Shown here: positions 23,639-32,164 of the stretch, one piece after another | Position numbering within the stretch: the stretch's first letter is position 1 | How the letters are laid out: the number at the start of each line of letters is the position of its first letter | From: Fimadaptatus sp050946055 | GTDB lineage: Bacteria > Bacillota > Clostridia > Christensenellales > Aristaeellaceae | NCBI GenBank assembly: GCA_050946055.1 | Contig: JBMNUB010000021.1 | Location: 1-40,704 of the forward strand | Direction: 5' to 3' | Length of the DNA: 40,704 nucleotides | Program-made: the position numbers and the translations under genes | The notes under the pieces: model-generated | What the model was told of the DNA's origin: nothing | Seen by the model: only the letters and a program-made list of their open reading frames with translations | Databases searched by the model: none

Positions 23639-24600
23639 GTCTGCGCATAGTGTTTATGGGTACGCCCGACTTTGCGCTGCCCAGCCTCAAGGCGCTGGTC
23701 AAGGCCGGGCATGAGGTGGTGGGCGTGGTATGCCAGCCCGACCGCCCGCGCGGGCGCTCGGGCAAGCTGGCCATGTGCGAAGCCAAGGAATGCGCGCTGG
23801 AGATGAACCTGCCCGTGTTCCAGTTCGAGCGCATACGCAGCCAGCAGAGTCTGGACGCACTGCGCGCGCTGAAGCCGGAACTGTTCGTGACGGCAGCATA
23901 CGGCCAGATACTCAGCAACAAGGTGCTGGCCATACCCGAGAAGGGTACTATAAACGTGCATGCGTCGCTGCTGCCTAAGTATCGCGGCAGCGCGCCGATA
24001 AACCGCTGCATAATGGCGGGCGAGCGCGTGACCGGCGTGACCACCATGTTCACAGAGCGCGGGCTGGACACCGGCGACATGCTGCTCAGCCGCGAGATGG
24101 ACATACTGCCCGGCGAGACGGCGGGCGAGCTGACCGCGCGGCTCGCCGAACTGGGCGCGCAGGTGCTGATAGAGACGCTGGAGCGCCTGGAAGCCGGTAC
24201 GCTTGAGCGCGTGCCGCAGGACGAAAGCAAGGCCAGCTATCAGCCCATGCTCGTGAAGGAGGACGGGCTCATCGACTGGTCGCGCGCGGCTAAGGAGATA
24301 GAGCATCAGGTGCTGGGCGTGAATCCGTGGCCGGGCGCGTATACGCCCTTTGGCAATGGCGTGCTCAAGGTATGGCGCGCGCATGCGGCAGACTGCCCGA
24401 GCGAGGGCGCAGACATGGCCTGCGGTCAGGTAATATGCGCGGACAGGCGCGCGGGGCTGCTGGTAAAGTGCGGCGAGGGCGCGCTGAGTCTGGACGAATT
24501 GCAGCTGCCCGGCGCCAAGCGCCTGAACGCCCGCGACTATCTCAACGGCAAGCCCATGCCGACAGGCACGCAGCTGGGCGCGGAGGTGACCAATGGCTGA
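23635..24600 (+). CDS. fmt: methionyl-tRNA formyltransferase
   Basis: 321-residue enzyme that formylates initiator Met-tRNA using 10-formyl-THF. GTPDFALPSL near residue 9, catalytic Asn 107 and His 109 in INVHASLLPKYRGSAPI, and the Asp in ERGLDTGDML; the C-terminal OB-like domain follows (GVLKVWRAHA). It overlaps def by four bases and rsmB by eight, so def-fmt-rsmB are coupled. Formylation and deformylation enzymes are adjacent as usual. Confidence 0.96.
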   Translation: MSLRIVFMGTPDFALPSLKALVKAGHEVVGVVCQPDRPRGRSGKLAMCEAKECALEMNLPVFQFERIRSQQSLDALRALKPELFVTAAYGQILSNKVLAIPEKGTINVHASLLPKYRGSAPINRCIMAGERVTGVTTMFTERGLDTGDMLLSREMDILPGETAGELTARLAELGAQVLIETLERLEAGTLERVPQDESKASYQPMLVKEDGLIDWSRAAKEIEHQVLGVNPWPGAYTPFGNGVLKVWRAHAADCPSEGADMACGQVICADRRAGLLVKCGEGALSLDELQLPGAKRLNARDYLNGKPMPTGTQLGAEVTNG

Positions 24601-26119
24601 CGACAGGCGCGATATGCGCGGCAAGCCCGCGTCGGGCGAGCGTCGCGGCAACTATGGCAAGCCCGCATCGGGCGAGCGTCGCGGCAACTACGGCAAGCCC
24701 GCATCGGGCGAGCATCGTGGCAACGGCGGCAAGCCCGCATCGGGCGAGCGTCGCGGCAACGGCGGCAAGCCCGCACCCGGCGCTCAGCGGCAGGTCACGC
24801 CCGCGCGCATGGCCGCATATAAGGCGCTGCGCATGGTGACGGGCGAGGGCGCGTATGCGGGGCTGGCGCTGGGCAATGTGCTTGAGGAAGCTCGCATGAG
24901 CGCGGCTGACAGGGCGCTGGCCACGAGCATATTCTATGGCACGCTGGAGCGCATGGGCAGGCTGGATTACGCTTTGGGTCAGCTGATGACGCATGAGCCT
25001 GAGGCGCGCATACACGACATACTGCGCATGAGCGCATATCAGATACTGTACCTTGAGCGCGTGCCGGACAACGCGGTCTGCGACGAGGCCGTGCGCCTAA
25101 CGCGCGCGCAGGGCATGGAGAATGCCACGGGACTAGTCAACGGCGTGCTGCGCAATCTGCTGCGCCGCCGCGATGAACTGGCTGTGCCGGGGCGCGAGGA
25201 CGGTCTGGAGCGCTATCTTTCGATAGAGTACTCGCTGCCCGAGTTTGCGTGCGCAAGGCTCATCGGGCAGTACGGAGCGGACATGGCCGAGCGCATACTC
25301 GCATGGCGCGAGGGCGACGGCGTAAATGTGCGCATGAATCCGCTGCGCACCGATGAAACGCGGTTTGAGCGCATGCTGAGCGAGCGCGGGCTGGAGTTTG
25401 AGCGGCTGCACGTGCCGGGCGCGTACCGCGTGCGCGGCATGGGCGCTGTTGACAGATTGGACATGTACAGGCAGGGGCTGTTCACCGTGCAGGGCGAAAG
25501 CTCGCTGATGTGCGCGCGTGCGCTTGCACCTAAGCCGGGCATGCGCGTGCTGGATGCGTGCGCCGCGCCGGGCGGCAAGTCCACGGCGCTGGCAGAGCTT
25601 ATGCAGGGCGCAGGGCGCGTGTACGCCTGTGACATACATGCGCACAGGGTGGAACTGATACGCGCGTCGGCGCGCAGGCTGGGTCTGGACAACGTGCGCC
25701 CCATGCAGCAGGACGCCTCGCGCTTCAATCGCGAGTGGGAGGAATCCATGGACGCGGTGCTGTGCGATGTGCCGTGTTCGGGGCTGGGCGTTATGGCGTC
25801 CAAGCCCGACATAAAGCTCTCGCTCAAGGCGGATGAGCTGGACGCGTTGCCGGGCGTGCAGTTGTCCATACTGGAAAACTGCGCGCGCTATGTGAAGAAG
25901 GGCGGCGCGTTGATATACTCGACATGCACCATACTGGAGGCCGAAAATCAGGATGTGGTGCGCAAGTTCCTTGCGCGGCACGGCGAGTTTGAGCTGTGCG
26001 GCCTGCGCGAGCGCATACCCGAGTGCTTCCATGCGGGGCTGGACGAAGGCATGCTGACTCTGCTGGGCTGCCGCGATAATGTGGACGGATTCTTCATTGC
26101 GCGCATGGTGCGCAGGTAA
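24593..26119 (+). CDS. rsmB: 16S rRNA (cytosine-C5)-methyltransferase RsmB with repeat N-terminus
   Basis: 508-residue SAM-dependent methyltransferase for 16S rRNA C967-type sites. The NusB-like domain covers about residues 65-205, the catalytic domain the rest: motif I VLDACAAPGGKSTAL, motif IV DVPCSGLG and the second Cys in STCT. Before the NusB part is an unusual basic N-terminus, four copies of a 12-residue unit GKPASGERRGNY and a fragment (residues 10-63), encoded by a 36-base tandem repeat. Family members are usually about 440 residues, the difference being this extension. Strong ribosome site GGAGGTGA four bases before the ATG, inside the fmt end. Confidence 0.94.
   Translation: MADDRRDMRGKPASGERRGNYGKPASGERRGNYGKPASGEHRGNGGKPASGERRGNGGKPAPGAQRQVTPARMAAYKALRMVTGEGAYAGLALGNVLEEARMSAADRALATSIFYGTLERMGRLDYALGQLMTHEPEARIHDILRMSAYQILYLERVPDNAVCDEAVRLTRAQGMENATGLVNGVLRNLLRRRDELAVPGREDGLERYLSIEYSLPEFACARLIGQYGADMAERILAWREGDGVNVRMNPLRTDETRFERMLSERGLEFERLHVPGAYRVRGMGAVDRLDMYRQGLFTVQGESSLMCARALAPKPGMRVLDACAAPGGKSTALAELMQGAGRVYACDIHAHRVELIRASARRLGLDNVRPMQQDASRFNREWEESMDAVLCDVPCSGLGVMASKPDIKLSLKADELDALPGVQLSILENCARYVKKGGALIYSTCTILEAENQDVVRKFLARHGEFELCGLRERIPECFHAGLDEGMLTLLGCRDNVDGFFIARMVRR
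24620..24781 (+). repeat. 36-base tandem repeat inside rsmB
   Basis: Four and a half copies of a 36-base unit beginning GGCAAGCCCGC, in frame, encoding GKPASGE(R/H)RGN(Y/G). Copies differ by few bases, so the array is recent or kept uniform, and it can change length by slippage without shifting the frame. Confidence 0.9.
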
Positions 26120-26149
26120 GGCGGAAGCGGCGCGGTCTGCGCAGCGCGA

Positions 26150-26387
26150 AAGTGAGTAAGTGCGAAAGCACGCATATTGCGCGGCGTGAAGCAGTGCGAA
26201 GAAGCGCATTTATTGCGGTGTGAGTAAGCACAAAAGTGCGCATCTTGTGCAGCGTGAATCAGCGCGAAAGTATGCATTTGTCGCGGCATAAAGCAGTGCG
26301 AAAGCATGTATCCGTCGCGGCGTGAAGCATTGCGAAAGCACGCGCCATATGGGACATGAATAAGCACAAACGCGCGCACCCAAAGTT
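26150..26387. repeat. seven-unit 34-base tandem repeat of mini-hairpins
   Basis: Seven degenerate units with an exact 34-base period, starting 26150, 26184, 26218, 26252, 26286, 26320, 26354. Each holds a mini-hairpin core at the same offset: GTGC-GAAA-GCAC at 26160, GTGCG-AAGAAG-CGCAT at 26194, GCAC-AAAA-GTGC at 26228, GTGC-GAAA-GCAT at 26296, a three-pair version at 26330; those at 26262 and 26364 are weak. 34 is not a multiple of three, so the array is not coding. It fills most of the 391-base gap between rsmB and rlmN. Confidence 0.8.
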
Positions 26388-26510
26388 TTTATAAAGCGCA
26401 AATACAAATGCGCACGACAGAGACTTATCGGCATGATGCCCTGCCGCCGCAACTGCGGACGGCTGCGCGGGCGGCATCTGCGGGCAAAGATACGACGGAG
26501 GGATATGCGT

Positions 26511-27587
26511 ATGGCGGATATTATGAGCCTTACCCCGGAGGAGCTGGCGGAACAGCTCAAGGGCATGGGGCAGAGCGCGTTCAGGGCCAAGCAGCTCTAT
26601 CAGTGGCTCATGCGGGGCGTGGATTACGACGGCATGACCAACCTGCCCAAGGCGCTCAGGGACGAGCTGCGCGCGCGCGGCCCGGCCAATCCCGTGCGCA
26701 TACTCAAGTCGGTGGTGTCCAAGCTGGACGGCACGGAGAAGTATCTGTACGAGCTGCCCGACGGAAACGTTATAGAGGGCGTGACCATGCGCTACAACTA
26801 CGGCAATACGCTGTGCGTGTCCACGCAGGTGGGATGTCGCATGGGCTGCCGCTTCTGCGCGTCCACGCTGGACGGCTGCGTGCGCGACCTCACGCCCGGC
26901 GAGCTGCTGGGGCAGATAGTGGCCGTGAACAATCACCTGCGCGCGGATGGCGCGGATGAGCGCATATCAAACGTCGTGCTCATGGGCAGCGGCGAGCCGC
27001 TGGACAACTATGACAACGTGGTCAAGTTCCTGCATCTAATGAACCGCGAGGACGGACTGCACATGTCGCTTAGGGGCGTGTCGCTGTCCACATGCGGGCT
27101 TGTGCCGCGCATATACGACCTCGCCGGGGAGGGTCTGCCGGTCACGCTGTGCATATCGCTGCACGCGCCCGACGATGAAGTGCGCAAGAAGATAATGCCC
27201 ATAGCCAACCGCTATGCCATGGAGGACATACTCGCCGCCTGCCGCAATTACATACAAAAGACCGGCCGCAGGGTCATATTCGAGTACGCGCTGGTGGCGG
27301 GCGTGAACTGCGCGCCCGAGCATGCGCGCGCGCTGGCGGCGAGGCTGCGCGGCATGCAGTGCCATGTCAACTTAATTCCGCTAAACGACGTGCCGGAGCG
27401 CGACCTGCGCGCGCCCTCCGAGGCCGAGATACGCGCATTTACCTCCGAACTGGAGCGGCTGCACATATCGGTGTCGCGCCGGCGCGAGATGGGCGACGAC
27501 ATAGAGGGCGCGTGCGGACAGCTCAGGCGCGCGTACATAGGCAGCGACGGCAAGGCGCTGCGCTCCGGGAAGGAGGAGGGCCGATGA
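26511..27587 (+). CDS. rlmN: 23S rRNA/tRNA adenine C2-methyltransferase RlmN
   Basis: 358-residue radical-SAM methyltransferase acting on A2503 of 23S rRNA and A37 of tRNAs. The 4Fe-4S motif CRMGCRFC sits at Cys 109, 113, 116; Cys 335 in EGACGQL is the methylated or resolving Cys. GSGEPLDNYDNV and SLHAPDDEVRKKIMP are family segments. Start chosen at 26511 because GGAGG (26497-26501) is about 9 bases upstream; the ATG at 26505 is too close. It ends overlapping prpC by four bases. Confidence 0.95.
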   Translation: MADIMSLTPEELAEQLKGMGQSAFRAKQLYQWLMRGVDYDGMTNLPKALRDELRARGPANPVRILKSVVSKLDGTEKYLYELPDGNVIEGVTMRYNYGNTLCVSTQVGCRMGCRFCASTLDGCVRDLTPGELLGQIVAVNNHLRADGADERISNVVLMGSGEPLDNYDNVVKFLHLMNREDGLHMSLRGVSLSTCGLVPRIYDLAGEGLPVTLCISLHAPDDEVRKKIMPIANRYAMEDILAACRNYIQKTGRRVIFEYALVAGVNCAPEHARALAARLRGMQCHVNLIPLNDVPERDLRAPSEAEIRAFTSELERLHISVSRRREMGDDIEGACGQLRRAYIGSDGKALRSGKEEGR

Positions 27588-28303
27588 GGTGCTTCGCTAT
27601 CACGCATCCGGGACTGGTGCGCGACCTTAATGAGGACTGCTTCTTCATACCTGAGGAGGGCGGCGAGCGCTTCGCGGTGGTCTGCGACGGCATGGGTGGC
27701 CACAAGGCGGGCGAGGTGGCCAGCCGCATGGCGGTGGATTCGCTCAGGCGCACGCTCAGCGGCGCTCAGCCCGGTCAGGAGATGCTGCGCGAGGCTATTG
27801 TGATTGCAAACGCCGATGTGTATGAGCGCGCCGCATCCGGACGCGACTGCGCGGGCATGGGTACCACGCTCACGGCGCTGTGGTGGCTGTCCGACAGGGT
27901 GATAATGGGTCATGTGGGCGACAGCAGGCTGTATCGCTACGACGGCAGCTGCTTAAAGCAGCTGTCACACGACCACACATTCGTGCAGGAGCTGGTTGAC
28001 ATAGGCGAGATAAGCGCGGAGCAGGCGCGCGTGCATCCCAGGCGCAACCTGATAACCCGCTCGGTGGGGACGCAGCCCGATGTGGACGTGGACATAGCCG
28101 CGTTTGAGCGCGAGGCAGGCACGACATACCTAATCTGTTCGGACGGACTGACCAACATGGTCGGGGATGACGAGCTGGAGCGCATAATGAGTCAGGGTAC
28201 GCCCGAGGAGCAGCTCAGGCGCATGCTGGATCTGGCTCTTGAGCGGGGCGGCATCGACAACATAACCGCGGTGCTGGCGCTTGACGGGGAGGGCATGGAA
28301 TGA
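27584..28303 (+). CDS. prpC: PP2C-type Ser/Thr protein phosphatase
   Basis: 239-residue Stp1/PrpC family phosphatase that reverses phosphorylation by the PASTA kinase next to it. Metal-binding motifs: RDLNEDC near residue 12, DGMGGHKAGEVAS, MGTTLTAL, GDSRLYR, LICSDGLTNM and GGIDNITAVLA. All metal Asp residues are present. It overlaps both rlmN (four bases) and prkC (four bases), so phosphatase and kinase are made together. Confidence 0.95.
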   Translation: MRCFAITHPGLVRDLNEDCFFIPEEGGERFAVVCDGMGGHKAGEVASRMAVDSLRRTLSGAQPGQEMLREAIVIANADVYERAASGRDCAGMGTTLTALWWLSDRVIMGHVGDSRLYRYDGSCLKQLSHDHTFVQELVDIGEISAEQARVHPRRNLITRSVGTQPDVDVDIAAFEREAGTTYLICSDGLTNMVGDDELERIMSQGTPEEQLRRMLDLALERGGIDNITAVLALDGEGME

Positions 28304-30123
28304 ACGGCACGGTCACACTGAGCGGCCGCTATGTCCTTCAGGAAGTCGTAGGCACGGGCGGCATGTCGGTGGTGTACCGCGCCACGGACTTAAAGCGCCG
28401 CTGCGACGTGGCGGTCAAGGTGCTGCGCAGAGAACTTATGGGCGATCCGGCGTTCGTGAAGCGCTTCGAGCATGAGGCGCGCGCGGTGTCAAGGCTGGAT
28501 CATCCCAACATAATAAGCCTCATGGACGTGGGTCAGGACGGTGACGTGCGCTATATAGTGATGGAATATGTGCCGGGCTATACGCTCAAGCAGTTCATAG
28601 CCCAGCGCGGGCGGCTTGCCCCCAACGAGGCCATCAACATAACGCGCGAGATACTCTCGGCGGTCAGCCATGCCCACAAGCAGCACATAATCCACCGCGA
28701 CCTGAAGCCCCAGAACATACTGCTGGCCGATGACGGCATGGTCAAGGTGTCCGACTTCGGCATAGCTCAGCAGAAGGACTCCGGCAACACCATAAACGCC
28801 AGCGAAGTGTTGGGCTCGGTGCATTATATATCGCCCGAGCAGGCGCGGGGCTTTGGCATTAGCGAGCAGAGCGACCTGTATTCGGTGGCGGTCATGCTCT
28901 ACGAGATGGTGACCGGGCGCGTGCCGTTTGACGGCGAGACGCCCACCGCCATAGCCGTAAAGCAGATAAAGGAAAAGCCCATACCGCCGCGCCAGTTCGA
29001 GGCGTCGGTCTCTCCAGCGCTTGAGGAGGTAATACTCAAGGGCATGGAGAAGGACCCAAGGCGGCGCTATCAGTCGGCAAATGAGATGGCCTCGGACCTA
29101 TTGCATGCCATGCGCGCGCCCAGCGGTGGCTTCATATCGGGCGAGCATCATGAGACGCGCAAGAAGCGCAGGCCGACAAAGCGCATGCGCACATGGATGC
29201 TTATAGCCATAACCGCAGTCATGGTGGCGCTGCTTACGCTTGTGGGCGTACTGGCAGTCAACCGCATGCGCGGCGGCGGCTCCATACCCGCGCCCAATGT
29301 GGTCAACATGACTCTGGATGCCGCCGAGAGCGAGCTGGAGCTAAACGACCTGGGCAGCACTGTGGTCGAAGCCTATCACGAGGAGATACCCAAGGGCGTG
29401 GTCATAAGCCAGTCGCCGGTCAAAGGCACGGCCATGGAGCCGGGCGACAGGGTGATACTCACCGTGTCCAAGGGCGTTGACATGGTAATGGTGCCTGTGG
29501 TCACGGGCGTATCGCGCTCCGAGGCCGTGCGCAAGCTGGACGAGCTGTCCATACCCATAAAGGAGGAACGCCTAGTCGTGTCCAACCTTGAGACGGGTAC
29601 GGTGGTCGGACAAAGCCCGGAGGCGGGCAACTGGATATCGCCCAGCGAGGGCGTGACGCTGGAGATAAGCGGCTCCAGCGTGGACGTGCCGGACGTGATA
29701 GACAAGCCCGTCGATCAGGCCACGGCGGAGCTGGATGCGCTGGGACTCAAGGTCACGGCGCGGGTGTACTACCCGTCCAGCGACGGCAAGGCCGACAGCG
29801 TGATGAACATAAGCCCGGCGGTAGGCACGCGCGTGCTGCGCGGCAGCGATGTGACGCTGACGCTCTACGCCGCGCCGCCGGATGTGTATACCAACATGGT
29901 GGACGTGTCGTTTGCCGTGGAGACTGACGAGCCCACGATAACCGTGCGCGCGGTGCTGATAGAGCCGGACGGCTCCGAGGAAGAGGTTTATACCGGCGAG
30001 GCCGCGCCCACAAGCTCGATGCGGCTTACGCTCACGCTGGAGCGCGCTACGCCGGGCGCAAGGGAGCTGCGCGTATACGTGGGCGATGAGCAGGTCGCCA
30101 GCGAAACGGTAATGTTTGAATAG
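28300..30123 (+). CDS. prkC: PASTA-domain Ser/Thr protein kinase
   Basis: 607-residue membrane kinase that senses muropeptides/lipid II and controls growth and cell-wall processes. The cytoplasmic kinase domain (about 1-270) has GTGGMSVVY, Lys 40 in VAVKVL, HRDLKPQN (Asp 134), DFG (Asp 152) and SPEQARG. One membrane helix lies at about 298-321, then three PASTA repeats outside (about 325-535) and a beta-rich C-terminal domain. Coupled to prpC by an ATGA overlap; rsgA and rpe follow, the standard Firmicutes cluster. Confidence 0.96.
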   Translation: MNGTVTLSGRYVLQEVVGTGGMSVVYRATDLKRRCDVAVKVLRRELMGDPAFVKRFEHEARAVSRLDHPNIISLMDVGQDGDVRYIVMEYVPGYTLKQFIAQRGRLAPNEAINITREILSAVSHAHKQHIIHRDLKPQNILLADDGMVKVSDFGIAQQKDSGNTINASEVLGSVHYISPEQARGFGISEQSDLYSVAVMLYEMVTGRVPFDGETPTAIAVKQIKEKPIPPRQFEASVSPALEEVILKGMEKDPRRRYQSANEMASDLLHAMRAPSGGFISGEHHETRKKRRPTKRMRTWMLIAITAVMVALLTLVGVLAVNRMRGGGSIPAPNVVNMTLDAAESELELNDLGSTVVEAYHEEIPKGVVISQSPVKGTAMEPGDRVILTVSKGVDMVMVPVVTGVSRSEAVRKLDELSIPIKEERLVVSNLETGTVVGQSPEAGNWISPSEGVTLEISGSSVDVPDVIDKPVDQATAELDALGLKVTARVYYPSSDGKADSVMNISPAVGTRVLRGSDVTLTLYAAPPDVYTNMVDVSFAVETDEPTITVRAVLIEPDGSEEEVYTGEAAPTSSMRLTLTLERATPGARELRVYVGDEQVASETVMFE

Positions 30124-30144
30124 CGCAGAGGAGGAGAAACAGCT

Positions 30145-31014
30145 TTGACGGGACGCATCACAAAGGGAGTGGGCGGATTTTATACGGCGCTGTGCGAGGG
30201 CGCAAGCTATACTCTGCGCGCGCGCGGCTCGCTGCGCAGGCTCAAGGTCACGCCCAAGGTGGGCGATTTCGTGGAATTCACGCCCGGCGAAGGCGAGGCG
30301 GACGGCTGGCTGGAGCGCGTGCTGGAGCGCCGCAACAGCCTGGAGCGCCCGCCGGTCGCCAACATAGACATAGCGCTTTTGCAGGTCGCCGCCTGCAATC
30401 CTCAGCCCGACCTCACCATGCTGGACAAGATGCTGATACTGTGCCGCATGAACTCGATAGACGCGGCCATAATCGTGTCCAAGGCCGACCTCGACCCGGA
30501 CAGGGCGGAGGATGTGTGCAGGCAGTATGCGCTGTGCGGCCTGCCCGTGTTCAAGGTCAGCGCGCGCACGGGTGAAGGGCTTGACGAGGTGCGCGGGTTC
30601 ACGCGCGGGCGCGCCTGCGCGTGGGCGGGGCAGTCGGGCGTGGGCAAGTCCACCGCCATAGGCGAGCTGTTCGGGCTGGAACTGGAGACCGGCACGCTGT
30701 CGCGCAAGACCGAGCGCGGCCGGCATACCACCCGCCATGTGGAGCTGATAGACATAGGCCAAGGCACCATGGTGTTCGACACGCCGGGCTTTAGCCTGCT
30801 GGAGCTGCCGCTCATGGAGCCTATGGAGCTGCAGCACGGCTATCCCGAGATGGAGGACATCGCGGGATGCCGCTTCTCGCCCTGCGCGCACATAAGCGAG
30901 CCGGACTGCGAGTTCAAGCGCCGCATGGAGCAGCTTATGAGCCGGGAGCGCTACGAGCGCTACAAGGCCATATATAGCGAAATGTCGGAGAGATGGAGGA
31001 ATCGATATGGTTAA
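30145..31014 (+). CDS. rsgA: ribosome small subunit-dependent GTPase A, TTG start
   Basis: 289-residue circularly permuted GTPase of 30S maturation. After the OB fold (residues 1-70), motifs come in the order G4 SKADLD, G1 GQSGVGKST, G3 DTPGF, then a C-terminal zinc region CRFSPCAHISEPDC. TTG start at 30145 supported by GGAGGAG upstream. It overlaps rpe by eight bases. Confidence 0.95.
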   Translation: MTGRITKGVGGFYTALCEGASYTLRARGSLRRLKVTPKVGDFVEFTPGEGEADGWLERVLERRNSLERPPVANIDIALLQVAACNPQPDLTMLDKMLILCRMNSIDAAIIVSKADLDPDRAEDVCRQYALCGLPVFKVSARTGEGLDEVRGFTRGRACAWAGQSGVGKSTAIGELFGLELETGTLSRKTERGRHTTRHVELIDIGQGTMVFDTPGFSLLELPLMEPMELQHGYPEMEDIAGCRFSPCAHISEPDCEFKRRMEQLMSRERYERYKAIYSEMSERWRNRYG

Positions 31015-31654
31015 GGTATCCGCATCTGTACTAACCATGGATTGGCTGGACGCGGCCGGCAGCATTGACCGCGTGCTGAAGGCGGGCGCTGACTGGCTGC
31101 ACTTCGACGTGATGGACGGCATGTTCGTGCCAAACATATCGTTTGGCCCCTGCGTGCTCAAGGGGCTTAAGAAGCTGGACACCTATCGCGACGTACATCT
31201 CATGATAGAGCAGCCCGAGCGCTACATAGAGGAGTTCGCCGAGGCCGGCGCGGACGGCATAACCGTGCATGTGGAGGCCACGCGCCATCTGCACAGAGCC
31301 ATACAGCAGATACGCGCGCTGGGCAAGCGCCCCGGCGTGGTGCTCAACCCAGCCACTCCGCTCAGCACTCTGGATTACGTGCTGGACGAGGTGGACATGG
31401 TGCTGATAATGAGCGTCAATCCGGGCTTTGGCGGGCAGAAGCTGATAGAAAGCTCCTATCGCAAGGTGGCAGAGCTGCGCGAGATGTGCCTGCGCCGCGG
31501 CCGCGACGACATGCTGATAGAGGTGGACGGCGGCGTGAACGCGCAGACCGCGCCCAAGCTGATATCGGCGGGCGCAAACGTGCTGGTGGCGGGTTCAGCG
31601 TTGTTCGGCGCGAGCGATCCCGCAGCCGTGGTCAAGGCGCTCAAGATGGAGTAA
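31007..31654 (+). CDS. rpe: ribulose-phosphate 3-epimerase
   Basis: 215-residue TIM-barrel enzyme of the pentose phosphate pathway interconverting ribulose-5-P and xylulose-5-P. Motifs: HFDVMDGMFVPNISFG (metal His/Asp), DVHLMIEQPERYI, MSVNPGFGGQ and IEVDGGVN. The first residues VSASVLTMDWL differ from the usual S-P-S-I-L-S but keep the strand. GGAGG precedes the ATG, inside rsgA. No thiamine pyrophosphokinase gene follows, which is the usual neighbour in other Firmicutes. Confidence 0.95.
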   Translation: MVKVSASVLTMDWLDAAGSIDRVLKAGADWLHFDVMDGMFVPNISFGPCVLKGLKKLDTYRDVHLMIEQPERYIEEFAEAGADGITVHVEATRHLHRAIQQIRALGKRPGVVLNPATPLSTLDYVLDEVDMVLIMSVNPGFGGQKLIESSYRKVAELREMCLRRGRDDMLIEVDGGVNAQTAPKLISAGANVLVAGSALFGASDPAAVVKALKME

Positions 31655-31660
31655 ACATGA

Positions 31661-31700
31661 GCGCGCCGCAAGCCTGTCATATGGCGGGCTTGCGGCGCGC
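31661..31700 (+). terminator. hairpin ending the priA-rpe operon
   Basis: GCGCGCCGCAAGCC (31661-31674) pairs perfectly with GGCTTGCGGCGCGC (31687-31700), six bases after the rpe stop. No T run follows, so it may act as an RNA 3' end stabiliser or with another factor. Confidence 0.6.
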
Positions 31701-32164
31701 ATATGATGCGGCACTGCCATGCGCTATCAGAGCGGTGCATGCCGATGCGGGCGCAATGCCCTCTGGCTGACGTGGGGCTGACAGCATGACGCATGACCAG
31801 AGCGGTGCAGCTTTCCGGTGCTGACATAGGAGATGCATCGGCTGTAACGCGCCTGCGTTGCTAAGTCCTGCGCGCATAGATGATGCTTTGCCTGACCGGT
31901 GCGGGCTGTCATCGCGCAAACCTAAGCTGCTTGGTTGCCTGCGCGTAAGCAGGCGCTTATTTGGCGCTCATCTATTACGCATGACGCAAAAGCCCTGCGC
32001 AAAACATGTTGCACGCGGGCAAAACCGGGTATATATGATATATGGTGCGGCGAGGGCGCATGAACCCTGCCGGGCCCTTACACTATCCGAGGCCAAGGGA
32101 CATGCCCGAGGCAGTAGGATGAGCAACGGCGCTTGCGCCGGGATGTTGAAAGGTGGTATTTCCA
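31701..32164. other. intergenic gap before the ABC importer
   Basis: No gene recognised. It holds a small hairpin (GCCTGC/GCAGGC near 31938-31955), a likely promoter at 32009-32037, and a structured-looking leader of about 120 bases ending in the hairpin GGCGC-TT-GCGCC close to the ribosome site. No known riboswitch consensus was found. Confidence 0.5.
32009..32037 (+). promoter_or_regulatory. candidate promoter of the ABC importer
   Basis: TTGCAC (32009-32014), 17-base spacer, TATATG (32032-32037); an overlapping TATGAT at 32034 is an alternative -10. The start codon is 128 bases downstream, leaving a long leader. Confidence 0.5.

Noticed and set aside
25948..26379. Repeat-rich minus-strand protein over the 34-base array
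   Set aside because: The period is not a multiple of three, so the peptide repeat changes frame; it has no ribosome site and overlaps rsmB.
26150..26387. CRISPR array
   Set aside because: The units vary along their whole length, with no constant repeat and no distinct spacers; no cas genes nearby.
32041..32150. Cobalamin (or TPP) riboswitch in the importer leader
   Set aside because: Bases near 32088-32107 resemble a B12 box, but the other conserved blocks of the cobalamin element and the TPP CTGAGA block are missing.
31655..32164. thiN (thiamine pyrophosphokinase), the usual gene after rpe
   Set aside because: No frame with its motifs is present; the operon ends with a hairpin six bases after rpe.
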